From positions 124,001 through 188,000 of the forward strand of contig NZ_JAOWKX010000002.1 of NCBI RefSeq assembly GCF_025751585.1: 64,000 nt of DNA, written 5' to 3'. The notes under the pieces are model-generated. The model was not told the origin of the DNA. It worked only from the letters and a program-made list of their open reading frames with translations, and did no database searches. Each line of letters starts with the position of its first letter. Position 1 is the first letter of the stretch. The DNA comes from Fluctibacter corallii. Lineage in GTDB: Bacteria > Pseudomonadota > Gammaproteobacteria > Enterobacterales > Alteromonadaceae. The translations under genes were made by a program, and so were the position numbers. Of the stretch, positions 1-7,800 are shown one piece after another.

Positions 1-2
1 GG

Positions 3-1619
3 TGCATACCATTTGATGATATGCCGTTTTGTTCATCTTTGCCGGGGCATAACCCACGTATTGGTGATCTATTTGAATGTTTGGACGCCTCAACTCGATT
101 ACATGAAGTTTTGGCTAGACGAATTAAGAATAATATTGAGCGAGAAGGTAATTTATATACCCCTGTTGGTGAACTAGAGGAGCTAGGAAACATTCTAGAG
201 CTCTCTCAGAAATACAATAGAAAAGTCCATAGAACGCACACAGATCGGCATTTGGTGCATGACAAAGGACACTTATTTATTACGGGCTATGAAAATGACA
301 CTGTTAAAATTATTGAAAAATTAATTAGCTGTGCTGACGGTGGGCTTAGAGGATATGAGCCCTTTGTTACAGAATGGTTAGGTGAAACACCATTTCAAAT
401 TGATGATCAAGCTAAACTCAGTGCGATCGAAAAGCTTTTTTCAGAATCCAAGGTTGCCCTTATTTACGGTGCGGCAGGAACAGGCAAATCCACCATGCTG
501 AGCCACCTAGCTCATATGTTCAATGACAGGTCGAAATTATTTTTAGCTCATACCAATCCTGCGACCGATAATCTAAAGCGGAAGATTTCAGCGCAGAATT
601 CGGAGTTCAGCACCATCAGAAGTCATTTGTCAAATGGTGTGGGTCTCCAACATTATGATTTATTGGTTATTGATGAGTGCAGCACAGTCTGTAATACCGA
701 TATCCTAAATGTAATTGAAAAAACTCCATTTGAATTACTGGTATTGGTTGGTGACATATACCAGATAGAATCTATCCAGTTTGGTAATTGGTTTGAAATT
801 ATTAAGGACTTCGTCCCCAATACGGCAGTATTTGAACTTAATACTCCATATCGGACCACTAACGAGTCATTACTGGCATTTTGGGACAAAGTACGTCAGT
901 GTGAGGATGATATTGCAGAGTCAATAGCCAGAAATGGTTATTCTGCTGTTTTAGACAACACTCTCTTTCAATCAATGGCTCGGGATGAAATTATACTGTG
1001 TCTTAACTACGATGGTTTATATGGAATTAACAATGTAAATCGCTTTCTGCAAGCAGGCAACCCTAACCCTGAAGTAAGATGGCGGGCAAATAGTTTTAAA
1101 GTAAACGATCCAGTACTATTTACTGACTCCGAACGTTTCAGGCCTGTGATTTTCAATAATCTTAAAGGTTGGATTAAGCATATCGAAAAGGCTCCGGGGT
1201 GGATACAGTTTGATATTAAGTTAGATCGACCGTTAACTGAATTAGATGTAATGGCGTGTCACGAATTGGAGTGGATGGGGGATTCTACCGTAAGGTTAGT
1301 CGTTTTCGATTACGATCCAAACACTAGTGATGAAGATGACGAGTCTTCTACAACTATAATACCGTTTCAAGTTGCTTACGCCGTTTCTATCCATAAAGCT
1401 CAGGGTTTAGAGTACGATTCAGTTAAGATTGTAATCACTGACGCCAACGAGGACGACATATCTCACTCTATTTTTTACACCGCTGTTACTAGAGCGAGGG
1501 AGTCACTTAAAATATTCTGGACGCCAGAGACTCAACAACACGTATTAAATAAGCTTAAAAGAGGGAATAGAGCTAGGGACGTACACCTAATTAGAAATCG
1601 TCGTTTAATGCCGAGATAG
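3..1619 (+). CDS. Superfamily 1 DNA helicase (RecD/UvrD-like), 5' truncated by window edge
   Basis: ATP-dependent SF1 helicase-type protein. Seen: Walker A GAAGTGKST near residue 150 (counted from the ATG at 21), motif II LLVIDE near 213, motif III GDIYQIES, a VSIHKAQGLEYD motif and C-terminal TAVTRARE motif VI near 487. This order is that of RecD-like/UvrD_C_2 helicases. The reading frame stays open from base 3 upstream of the ATG at 21, so the gene very probably starts outside the window and the first 150 residues are only part of an N-terminal region that I do not recognise. It ends just before a regulator fragment and an IS3 element, in A+T-rich accessory DNA. Helicases of this type occur in repair, plasmid transfer and phage defence, and nothing here decides between these. 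The helicase call is firm; the role is unknown. Confidence 0.8.
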   Translation, partial: CIPFDDMPFCSSLPGHNPRIGDLFECLDASTRLHEVLARRIKNNIEREGNLYTPVGELEELGNILELSQKYNRKVHRTHTDRHLVHDKGHLFITGYENDTVKIIEKLISCADGGLRGYEPFVTEWLGETPFQIDDQAKLSAIEKLFSESKVALIYGAAGTGKSTMLSHLAHMFNDRSKLFLAHTNPATDNLKRKISAQNSEFSTIRSHLSNGVGLQHYDLLVIDECSTVCNTDILNVIEKTPFELLVLVGDIYQIESIQFGNWFEIIKDFVPNTAVFELNTPYRTTNESLLAFWDKVRQCEDDIAESIARNGYSAVLDNTLFQSMARDEIILCLNYDGLYGINNVNRFLQAGNPNPEVRWRANSFKVNDPVLFTDSERFRPVIFNNLKGWIKHIEKAPGWIQFDIKLDRPLTELDVMACHELEWMGDSTVRLVVFDYDPNTSDEDDESSTTIIPFQVAYAVSIHKAQGLEYDSVKIVITDANEDDISHSIFYTAVTRARESLKIFWTPETQQHVLNKLKRGNRARDVHLIRNRRLMPR

Positions 1620-1775
1620 TTGATCTTTTCTCAAGTGAATAATTAGAGGTATAGGCTATTGATTGAGTCTCTTTGGTGTTTCCATTAAACCTACTGACAG
1701 AGGCAATTAGTCTGTACCCTAGCTTTCGGCGTGTCAGGATATAATGAGGCTCTTTAGGTTCATCGTCAAACATAG
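1591..1775 (-). pseudogene. 3' fragment of a CadC/ToxR-like winged-helix transcription regulator
   Basis: The minus-strand frame encodes about 60 residues containing EPHYILTRRKLGYRLIASV. This matches the end of OmpR/CadC-type winged-helix domains, which typically read P-x-Y-I-x-T-x-x-x-x-GYRLIA-x-V. Only the last strand and wing are left. The upstream part is cut off at the left end of the IS3-family element (about 1776), and DNA on the far side of that element does not continue the domain. The fragment overlaps the end of the helicase gene tail to tail. It is most likely a remnant of a regulator destroyed by IS-associated rearrangement. The family assignment rests on a short motif. Confidence 0.5.
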
Positions 1776-1822
1776 TGTCAGCTTCCCCTAATATGAAACA
1801 GACTTAATTGGAGTTTTCTGCA

Positions 1823-2113
1823 ATGATTAATGCAGGAGACCACAATGAAAAAATCACGTTTACCGAATCACAGATCATCGCAGTTCTAAAAGAAGTCGAT
1901 TCTGGAATGAAGATAGATGATGTGTGCCGAACACATGGGATAAGCAACGCAACGTATTACAACTGGAAGTCCAAGTACGGTGGTATGGAAGCGTCTGATG
2001 TTAAGCGACTAAAAGAACTTGAAGAAGAAAATGCCAAGCTGAAAAAGATGTATGCCGATGTCAGCCTGGAAAACCGTGCAATTAAGGAGCTCTTTGCAAA
2101 AAAGGGCTGGTGA
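1823..2113 (+). CDS. IS3-family transposase OrfA (helix-turn-helix), start region frameshifted
   Basis: DNA-binding subunit of an IS3-family transposase, with a helix-turn-helix region around FTESQIIAVLKEVDSG and ISNATYYNWKSKYGG followed by a leucine-rich coiled coil. Members of this family usually begin MKKSRFTES. Here an ATG at 1845 with a good AGGAG at 1833-1837 reads ATGAAAAAATCACGTTTACC, one T short of what is needed to enter the OrfA frame. The open frame is reachable only from an ATG at 1823 (or TTG at 1808) that has no clear ribosome site. The A AAA AAG run at 2098-2104 is a canonical -1 slippery site for making the OrfAB fusion. OrfA expression may be reduced. Confidence 0.75.
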   Translation: MINAGDHNEKITFTESQIIAVLKEVDSGMKIDDVCRTHGISNATYYNWKSKYGGMEASDVKRLKELEEENAKLKKMYADVSLENRAIKELFAKKGW

Positions 2114-2910
2114 CAGCAGAGAAACGCGATTGCGCCAAGATACTTATTGAGTCCGGGATGAGCATACTAAAAGCCTGTCTGTTTGTTGAGATTGGCCGTT
2201 CAACTTTCTACCGACCCACACGAGATTGGCGCAAAGTAGATTCTGCTGTCATTGATGCAATTAATGCGGAGATAAAAAAATTGCCACGAGCTGGTTTCTG
2301 GAAGTGTTTTGGTCGTATGCGATTTAAAGGCTTCACGTTCAACCACAAGCGTGTGTATCGTGTGTATTGTCAGATGGGCCTGAACCTGAAACGCAGAGCA
2401 AAACGAGTGCTGCCCAAACGCATTGCGCAGCCGCTAACGGTGCTTAAGAAAGTGAATCATCAGTGGGTCTTGGATTTTATGCATGACACGCTTTACTGCG
2501 GTAAGCGGCTCAGAACGCTTAACATCGTTGACGAAGGTACGCGAGAATGCCTCGCTATCGAAGAGGATACGTCATTACCTGCAGACCGTGTTGTGCGAAC
2601 ATTGGAGCAATTAAAAGCTGAGCGAGGATTACCTAATCAGATCCGCGTCGATAACGGTCCGGAGCCGATATCAGCATGTTTAACTGATTGGTGCGAAGAA
2701 CAAAAGGTAAAATTGGTGTATGTCCAACCGGGTAAACCACAGCAAAACGGCTTTATTGAGAGATTTAACGGTTCATTCAGACTAGAGTTCTTGGATGTAT
2801 ATCTGTTTGAAAGCATCACTCAAGTCAGAGAGATGTCTTGGTTCTGGCGGCTGGATTACAACGAAGAAAGAACGCATGAAAGCTTAGGTAATCTACCACC
2901 GGCAGCTTAA
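2110..2910 (+). CDS. IS3-family transposase OrfB (DDE catalytic domain)
   Basis: Catalytic part of the IS3 transposase, made with OrfA by -1 frameshifting; it overlaps the end of OrfA by 4 nt. It has an HTH_21-like N-terminal part and an rve integrase core. The expected acidic residues are visible: D in LDFMHDTL near residue 121, D in RVDNGPEP near 180, and E in QNGFIERFNG near 216. The usual DNGPEF motif reads DNGPEP here, a change next to the catalytic Asp that could matter. The frame is otherwise intact to the normal C-terminus near YNEERTHESLG. The element may still move if enough OrfA is made. Confidence 0.88.
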   Translation: MTAEKRDCAKILIESGMSILKACLFVEIGRSTFYRPTRDWRKVDSAVIDAINAEIKKLPRAGFWKCFGRMRFKGFTFNHKRVYRVYCQMGLNLKRRAKRVLPKRIAQPLTVLKKVNHQWVLDFMHDTLYCGKRLRTLNIVDEGTRECLAIEEDTSLPADRVVRTLEQLKAERGLPNQIRVDNGPEPISACLTDWCEEQKVKLVYVQPGKPQQNGFIERFNGSFRLEFLDVYLFESITQVREMSWFWRLDYNEERTHESLGNLPPAA

Positions 2911-3059
2911 CCTCTACTTTTAACTTCGGTTAAAAATGGGGGGATTACCGTCAGTTCGAGCAAATCCATGTGGATAGAACTGCTCCCCGCTTTTAAAACG
3001 GTTAAGGCAGTTTGCATAGTACTCGTGGCATTCTTCTTTCATTCGCCATAAATCGGCGA

Positions 3060-3066
3060 CCTTAGG
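3060..3066. repeat. Left copy of 7-bp target duplication (CCTTAGG)
   Basis: CCTTAGG directly precedes the left terminus TGTGTGATTCATAG of the IS481-type element and is repeated at 4090-4096 directly after its right terminus. The site is nearly palindromic. Confidence 0.85.
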
Positions 3067-4089
3067 TGTGTGATTCATAGAGATCGTTTCAATATACTAT
3101 GACTCTATGAACAAAGAAATTAAACAGCGTTTACAGTGGATTAAGCTTTACGAAGAGACCAATGATGCGGGCCTAGTTTGTCGTCGGTGTGGAATATCTA
3201 GGCCCACTCTTCGAAAGTGGTACAAGCGATACAAAGAGAAAGGACTGGACGGTCTACAGGACGTTTCTAGACGCCCGCACAGCTCCCCGAACACTAAAAT
3301 TAATAATCGAATTGAAGAGTGGATTCTCAAACTCAGAAAAGATAGAAAACTTGGTGCCAGAAGAATTCAAAATGAGCTTCTTCGCGAGCATAATTTTCAG
3401 CTATCGCTTGCTTCAATTCACAAAGTGCTGACCAAACATGAAGTAAAACCAATAGTTTTTCAGCGGAAGAAAAAAGACTTCATTCGATACCAAAGGCCGA
3501 TTCCAGGTGACCGAGTTCAGATGGATACATGCAAAATCGCCCCCGGGATTTATCAATATACTGCTGTTGACGATTGCTCTAGATATCGCGTGTTAGACGT
3601 TTTTAAACGCAGAACAGCAGCGAATACTCTAACCTTCATCGATAAGGTAATAGAAGAAATGCCATTCCCGATACAGCGAGTCCAAACTGATCGCGGAACG
3701 GAGTTTTTTGCCGAGAAAGTACAGCTCAAATTGATGGAGCATGGCATTAAATTTCGCCCCAATAAGCCAGGCTCACCTCACTTAAACGGCAAAGTTGAAA
3801 GGTCACAAAGAACTGACAAAGAAGAGTTTTATTCGACCGTTAATTTGGATTTGGAAGAACTCAAAAATGAAACGTTACCTGAGTGGCAGCATTACTACAA
3901 TTGGCAACGCGCTCACGGCTCATTCAAAGGTAAAGCTCCAATGGATGTAGTATGTGAACGCCTTGAAAAAACACCGCTTTGGGAGGACGTTCACGCTAAC
4001 TACGAAACTGAAAATGAGCGTATTCAGCTATCGAATTATCAGCGTGATCTTCAACTGCGGAAAGTGAAATGATGTCTATGAATCACACA
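3067..4089 (+). mobile_element. IS481-family insertion sequence, 1,023 bp, complete
   Basis: The element is bounded by inverted repeats. The left end reads TGTGTGATTCATAGAGATC and the right end, reverse complemented, reads TGTGTGATTCATAGACATC, one mismatch in 19. Both ends are flanked by CCTTAGG, giving a 7-bp target duplication. It contains a single intact transposase gene. TGT...ACA ends and one long transposase frame fit the IS481 family. Clean ends and a perfect duplication suggest a recent, precise insertion into the remnant gene on the minus strand. Confidence 0.9.
3107..4072 (+). CDS. IS481-family transposase
   Basis: DDE transposase of 321 aa. The N-terminal helix-turn-helix includes CRRCGISRPTLRKWYKRYKE and a second winged HTH (GARRIQNELLREH). 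The rve catalytic core has D in VQMDTCKI near residue 138, D in VQTDRGTEF near 193 and E in NGKVERSQRT near 229. The frame is full length and undamaged. The start is close to the left inverted repeat and there is no clear Shine-Dalgarno sequence, which is common in compact insertion sequences. Nothing inside the element is a passenger. Confidence 0.92.
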   Translation: MNKEIKQRLQWIKLYEETNDAGLVCRRCGISRPTLRKWYKRYKEKGLDGLQDVSRRPHSSPNTKINNRIEEWILKLRKDRKLGARRIQNELLREHNFQLSLASIHKVLTKHEVKPIVFQRKKKDFIRYQRPIPGDRVQMDTCKIAPGIYQYTAVDDCSRYRVLDVFKRRTAANTLTFIDKVIEEMPFPIQRVQTDRGTEFFAEKVQLKLMEHGIKFRPNKPGSPHLNGKVERSQRTDKEEFYSTVNLDLEELKNETLPEWQHYYNWQRAHGSFKGKAPMDVVCERLEKTPLWEDVHANYETENERIQLSNYQRDLQLRKVK

Positions 4090-4096
4090 CCTTAGG
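4090..4096. repeat. Right copy of 7-bp target duplication (CCTTAGG)
   Basis: Second copy of CCTTAGG, immediately after the terminal ACACA of the IS481-type element; pairs with 3060-3066. Confidence 0.85.
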
Positions 4097-4352
4097 TGAG
4101 TTGTATATTTTGATTGGAGATGTATTCATATCGGGAGAATACTCTGACTTACAACTCTGTCAAAAAACACCTAACAATCAACCCTGCATATTATTCCTCG
4201 CAGGATTTTATTCATTCTGCGGTCTTGCCGAGACTTAGCTATCCTGCGATATATTGCAGAAAACAGCTCATTTTCAAACTAACTATGATAGTGAGTAGAG
4301 ACTCATTCATTTGTTGTCGCGAAGAGCAGATAGAACTGTTAGGTCCCTCTGT

Positions 4353-5015
4353 CTATAGGTCTAAAGAGTATTGCGATTTGGCTAGTTGTTTCGATATTGG
4401 ATTTTCAACCTCGTACTCTTTGAGAAATGAACTACCTGCATAATCTTCTGTAAAAAGCCAATCTTCAATCATTGCTTTTCCTCCCCACATTACGAGCCAT
4501 CGACTAAACTCAAATAGGTTTGTAATAACGTAGATTGGTTCTCCATTTTCTCTATGTCGAGCGTGTACTCGTTTTGCATCAACATCGTTTGAAGGTCTTC
4601 TTATTTCTTGCCTAGGCGTCTCCCCATGGGCTACCCATATACTCATTAATGGTCTCGGCTTTATGAAGTCTGGACATATCGTTAAAGGCCACTTCGGTTT
4701 GTCGGATTTCAAATCTGGCATTAGCGATATTGGACAATCAAAGTAATAATATCTCTTCTTATCGGTACTTTCAGGAATGCGCTCAAGTGCTTCTATGCGC
4801 ATATCATCTTCAAGTATTGAATCAAATGATGTTCTTTGCGCTTTACACCATTTATCGAAGTCATGACTAGAAGAAAATCCAAGCTTACTCAATCTTGAGA
4901 CTCTCGAGCGCATATATCCGTTACTGCTTGCCTTATTATCACTTTTAGCAAGTTGCTTTATTTCATTTACAAGGTTCTTCAGTACTTGGTAATGAGGGAT
5001 ATGTTGAAGGTTCAT
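4353..5015 (-). CDS. Unrecognised 220-aa protein
   Basis: I do not recognise this family. The protein starts MNLQHIPHYQVLKNLVNEIK with AGGAAA a few bases upstream of its ATG. It has no signal peptide or membrane segment and is rich in charged and aromatic residues, including KKRYYYFDCP, MSIWVAHGETP and WLVMWGGKAMIEDWLF. The middle looks like beta-rich globular protein and the N-terminus is helical. It lies in the accessory region between the IS481-type element and the HEPN-like gene, transcribed away from the latter. The overlapping plus-strand frame at 4114-4443 is judged to be chance. It could be an island cargo or defence-related protein, but no sequence evidence shows a function. Confidence 0.6.
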   Translation of the reverse strand: MNLQHIPHYQVLKNLVNEIKQLAKSDNKASSNGYMRSRVSRLSKLGFSSSHDFDKWCKAQRTSFDSILEDDMRIEALERIPESTDKKRYYYFDCPISLMPDLKSDKPKWPLTICPDFIKPRPLMSIWVAHGETPRQEIRRPSNDVDAKRVHARHRENGEPIYVITNLFEFSRWLVMWGGKAMIEDWLFTEDYAGSSFLKEYEVENPISKQLAKSQYSLDL

Positions 5016-5284
5016 ATTTAGTTTTCCTAATGTTTAATCCAGATTGGGTCGCTCAATTCAAGATGTCATTAAAAAAACAAATATAGGTAGATTGGACAGT
5101 TGATTTCTCAAATCTTTGCCATTGCGACCGGCGCACTCACTGTCAAATGCAAGACGAAAAATAATCAATTTTTTTAACAAGGTCAAGCAGTTCGAAATAA
5201 ATCAACTTACGTATGCTATCTAGATATCCATTCAATGAGGTAGAATGCTGAGTGTTACGATATAAAAGTAAGGATGATTTTTGA

Positions 5285-5851
5285 ATGAGTAATACCAACT
5301 GGCCGTTCTATTTTTCGTTGGAAGCTGACGTTATCAATCTGTCTAGATACATAGAATTCGATAGAAAAAATTTCGGGGTCTATTCTATCGAATTACTGCG
5401 AATTCTTTTGTCAACTTGTTCTGAGATAGATGTTGTTTTAAAACAAATATGTGCTCAGCTAGACGAGAATAGCAAAGCTAATAATATTGCCCAATATCAA
5501 AAGCTTATATGTAAAGATATCGATGGTTTTGAAGAACAGCACGTTGTCTGTTCTAGGTTTAATTTATCTTTTCAGCCTTGGAACAGTTGGGTAGACAAAA
5601 AGTCTCCTGAGTGGTGGCGCAGTTACAATGAGGTAAAGCATAACCGAGATGAACATTACTCTAAAGCATCGCTTCAAAATGTGCTTGAGTCACTATCAGC
5701 GCTATATCTGGTAAACATGTATAATGTTTTTTTGAAGCTAAACTCAACAAGCCCAGGCTTTTATTTCACTGTAGGGAACGCCGTGCCTCATGCGCCAATT
5801 CAGCAAGATCTTTTTAGGCTGAATGACATCATGGCTTACATGATGGAGTAA
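5285..5851 (+). CDS. Small HEPN-like protein of unknown role
   Basis: A 188-aa soluble, mainly helical protein. Near residues 115-130 it carries WWRSYNEVKHNRDEHYSKAS, followed by a long helix (LQNVLESLSALYLVNMYNVF). The N-x-x-K-H-x-R plus R-x(3)-H pattern next to a terminal helix resembles the catalytic R-x(4-6)-H motif of HEPN domains, found in RNases of toxin-antitoxin and abortive-infection systems and in many uncharacterised proteins. The spacing is one residue shorter than the usual motif, so catalytic ability is uncertain. No antitoxin-like gene (such as MNT) is adjacent. AGGATG lies upstream of the ATG, and the preceding 269 bp looks like an ordinary promoter region. Fold call is an inference. 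Confidence 0.55.
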   Translation: MSNTNWPFYFSLEADVINLSRYIEFDRKNFGVYSIELLRILLSTCSEIDVVLKQICAQLDENSKANNIAQYQKLICKDIDGFEEQHVVCSRFNLSFQPWNSWVDKKSPEWWRSYNEVKHNRDEHYSKASLQNVLESLSALYLVNMYNVFLKLNSTSPGFYFTVGNAVPHAPIQQDLFRLNDIMAYMME

Positions 5852-5889
5852 TCTAAAGTGAATGCCCCAACATATCTATGTGATTTAGG

Positions 5890-7635
5890 TTAGCTATCAT
5901 CAATGAGGTAGCCCATGAGGTTTGCTTTCCAAATATCGTAATTAGGTACATCGTTTAACACTGGAAAAGATAAATGATCTAACTGGTCAAAAATTTCATT
6001 AACATCGTAGCCGCCGAAGTAATCAGATGTCACGCCAAGTTCCTGCTTAACGGAGTGTCCAACATACTGTTTAACAACATCGAATCTAGCTACACCTTTT
6101 CTTGCTCTAGTAATAAAGGTATGCCGTAAACTGTACGCTGATTTTCTTCTGCCAAGTTGGTCTCGTTTGTCTATCTTGGCCTCAGCCATTAATACATAGT
6201 TAAACCATGTTGTGTAAGCAGGGGAGTAGTAGAAACCTCTTGGCTTAACCTCGCTAAAAAGCTTTGATGTCTCAGCTTGTTCCGCTTTTTTCTGTCTAAT
6301 ATATTCATCGAAACCTTTGTCCATTACGATGGTGGGCATAGGTATTGGTCTAATACTACCTGTGTTCTTAATGTGTTGGTCATCGCCTCTATCGCTTGTA
6401 CATAACACCCAAGTATTTATAGTTCGATCAAATTCCCAATTTCGAAGCTCTGACTGGAACAGCTCATTTGGCCTAGCCCCCGTAGTGCGTAATATTATGC
6501 TTCCCCAGTACTGGTGATCTTCCCGTACAACAGGAAGGCCATCCTTGATAGAACGCTTTAAATACAATTTTCGGTTAAACAACTCATCTTCATCTAAGTT
6601 GGTGAAATAAGTGCGCTTAGTCGCTTTACCGTTTTTGCGGATCTTAATATTGTCGCATGGGTTTACGAGTTCCAAAGATTTGGCTAGCGGTTCGTCGCTA
6701 TCCTCGACCTGTTCGACAACCCAATCGAAGAACTGCCTTAGTCTTTGCCTATGCTTGACCTTATTCTCGTAGGTTTGAAGTTTCTCCTCGGTAGGCTTTA
6801 ATTCTAATAACTCTTGAATGCTCTTTCGTGCATGATACTTTTTACGTGCTTTAGGAGTCTTAGCGAAGTAATCGAACAGTAGCTGGATATCTTGCTCTGT
6901 ATACAAATTTACAGGTTTGTTACCTACAAAGAAAATCAACTCATTGAAGGTTTGAATGAATTTGTTTTTACGATCTTCAGAACATGGCTTTCCATCATCG
7001 GGATTTCGCCATTCTTCAAGAAACGTGTCCATCATTTCTGTTAACTTAGGGAGTTCAAGCTGTGTAAATGCTATAGGATGAGCTGTGGCTTTCTGAGCTT
7101 CAAAGTTTGCAAGCGACTATTGATACTTCATTTGAGCTTCGATATCACCTGCATTACGTGCGCCAGCGAACTTGAGCATCGCGAATTCGATCCCCATAAC
7201 TTTTTGCTTTAATAGCTCAAGCTCCTTACTGTTAGGCTCAAAATTAACGTTGTTTTCTCGTATGAAGTCCGGACATCGCTGGTCAATCGCTAACTTTAGA
7301 TGGCTAATATCCATTTCTGTTCTATCAAAAGCTGTCGACAAAAGATCATTAGGATAGGCAGCCGATACCAATGACGGTATCAACTCCTCACTAAGTGATC
7401 TTTCAACTTGTCGTTCTACAGCTCTAAACAATTTTAAAGTCGCTTCTTTTAACCATGCCGAATTAGTTTCCAGAGGCCTTGCTAACAACGATTTAAAAAT
7501 GGATGCAGCAATGGCAGCTCTGCCTTTGTCGCGCGTTCCTAAGCTAAAACAAATTTCGCTCCTGTCGAAACTCAAATGCTTTGGAAGGCGAGCTCGGACA
7601 TAGTAAATAGAATTGACCTTTCTTAAAGCGGTCAT
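5890..7635 (-). pseudogene. Tyrosine recombinase/integrase with one in-frame amber stop
   Basis: One reading frame of about 581 codons on the minus strand is split by a single TAG at 7117-7119. The first 172 residues (MTALRKVNSIYYVRARLPKH...) match the DUF6538-type N-terminus of phage-like integrases. After the stop the same frame goes on without a gap (SLANFEAQ...) into a core-binding domain and a catalytic domain. That domain has Arg in TTGARPNEL, His/Arg in YSLRHTFITR, His in YVGHS and the likely nucleophile Tyr in SDYFGGY. An ATG at 7035 could restart the C-terminal 381 residues, keeping the catalytic part but losing the arm-binding domain. The gene is therefore probably inactive unless the codon is suppressed or the stop is a sequencing error. 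Confidence 0.85.
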
Positions 7636-7682
7636 GCTTTGTCTTTACTTATGCGCAAAATAAAGAGCTTGGATGGTTTTGA

Positions 7683-7701
7683 CATTGCATTAAATGCAAT
7701 G
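7683..7701. promoter_or_regulatory. Perfect 9-bp inverted repeat upstream of the integrase
   Basis: CATTGCATT and AATGCAATG are separated by a single A. The centre is about 57 bp upstream of the integrase start codon. This is a good operator or excisionase-site candidate, but no regulator gene was identified. Confidence 0.45.
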
Positions 7702-7780
7702 ACCAATAACGAAAAATAGGCCGTTTAGAAGCTATAGATAGATTGTTCATTTTTCCTCCAAGAGTTAGGAGGGGAGTCAG

Positions 7781-7800
7781 TGTGGTAAATATTGTGGTAA
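7781..7800 (+). repeat. Two direct TGTGGTAA repeats, 12-bp period
   Basis: TGTGGTAA occurs at 7781-7788 and again at 7793-7800. Short direct repeats close to an integrase gene are typical of arm-type integrase binding sites; the use here is inferred from position only. Confidence 0.4.

Larger units (their letters stand above)
1776..2953 (+). mobile_element. IS3-family insertion sequence (two overlapping transposase frames)
   Basis: The element carries orfA and orfB in the IS3 arrangement. Proposed ends begin TGTCAGCTTCCCC at 1776 and, on the other strand, TGACGGTAATCCCCCC at 2953; both follow the TG...CCCC pattern of IS3-family termini, but they match only partly. No target duplication is visible: flanking bases ATAG and GTTC differ. 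That fits either an old insertion or recombination between copies. The ends are inferred; the family is certain from the proteins. Confidence 0.75.
2954..4129 (-). pseudogene. Remnant of an unrecognised gene broken by IS481-type and IS3-type insertions
   Basis: If the IS481-type element (3067-4089) and one copy of its 7-bp target are removed, the minus strand reads from an ATG at 4129 as MNTSPIKIYNSPK, then VADLWRMKEECHEYYANCLN, then RFKSGEQFYPHGFAR. It then runs into the right end of the IS3 element at 2953 and stops there. An in-frame TGA upstream of 4129 marks the start. The frame continues cleanly across the target site, which argues that it was a real coding sequence before insertion. 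I do not recognise the family. There is no good ribosome site, and the remainder of the gene is not on the far side of the IS3 element. Confidence 0.45.

Noticed and set aside
4114-4443. 109-aa plus-strand open frame
   Set aside because: It overlaps the end of the 220-aa minus-strand gene, begins near the IS481-type target site, has no family-like features, and is explained as chance in A+T-rich DNA.
1-7700. Prophage
   Set aside because: There is an integrase but no capsid, terminase, tail, portal or lysis gene.
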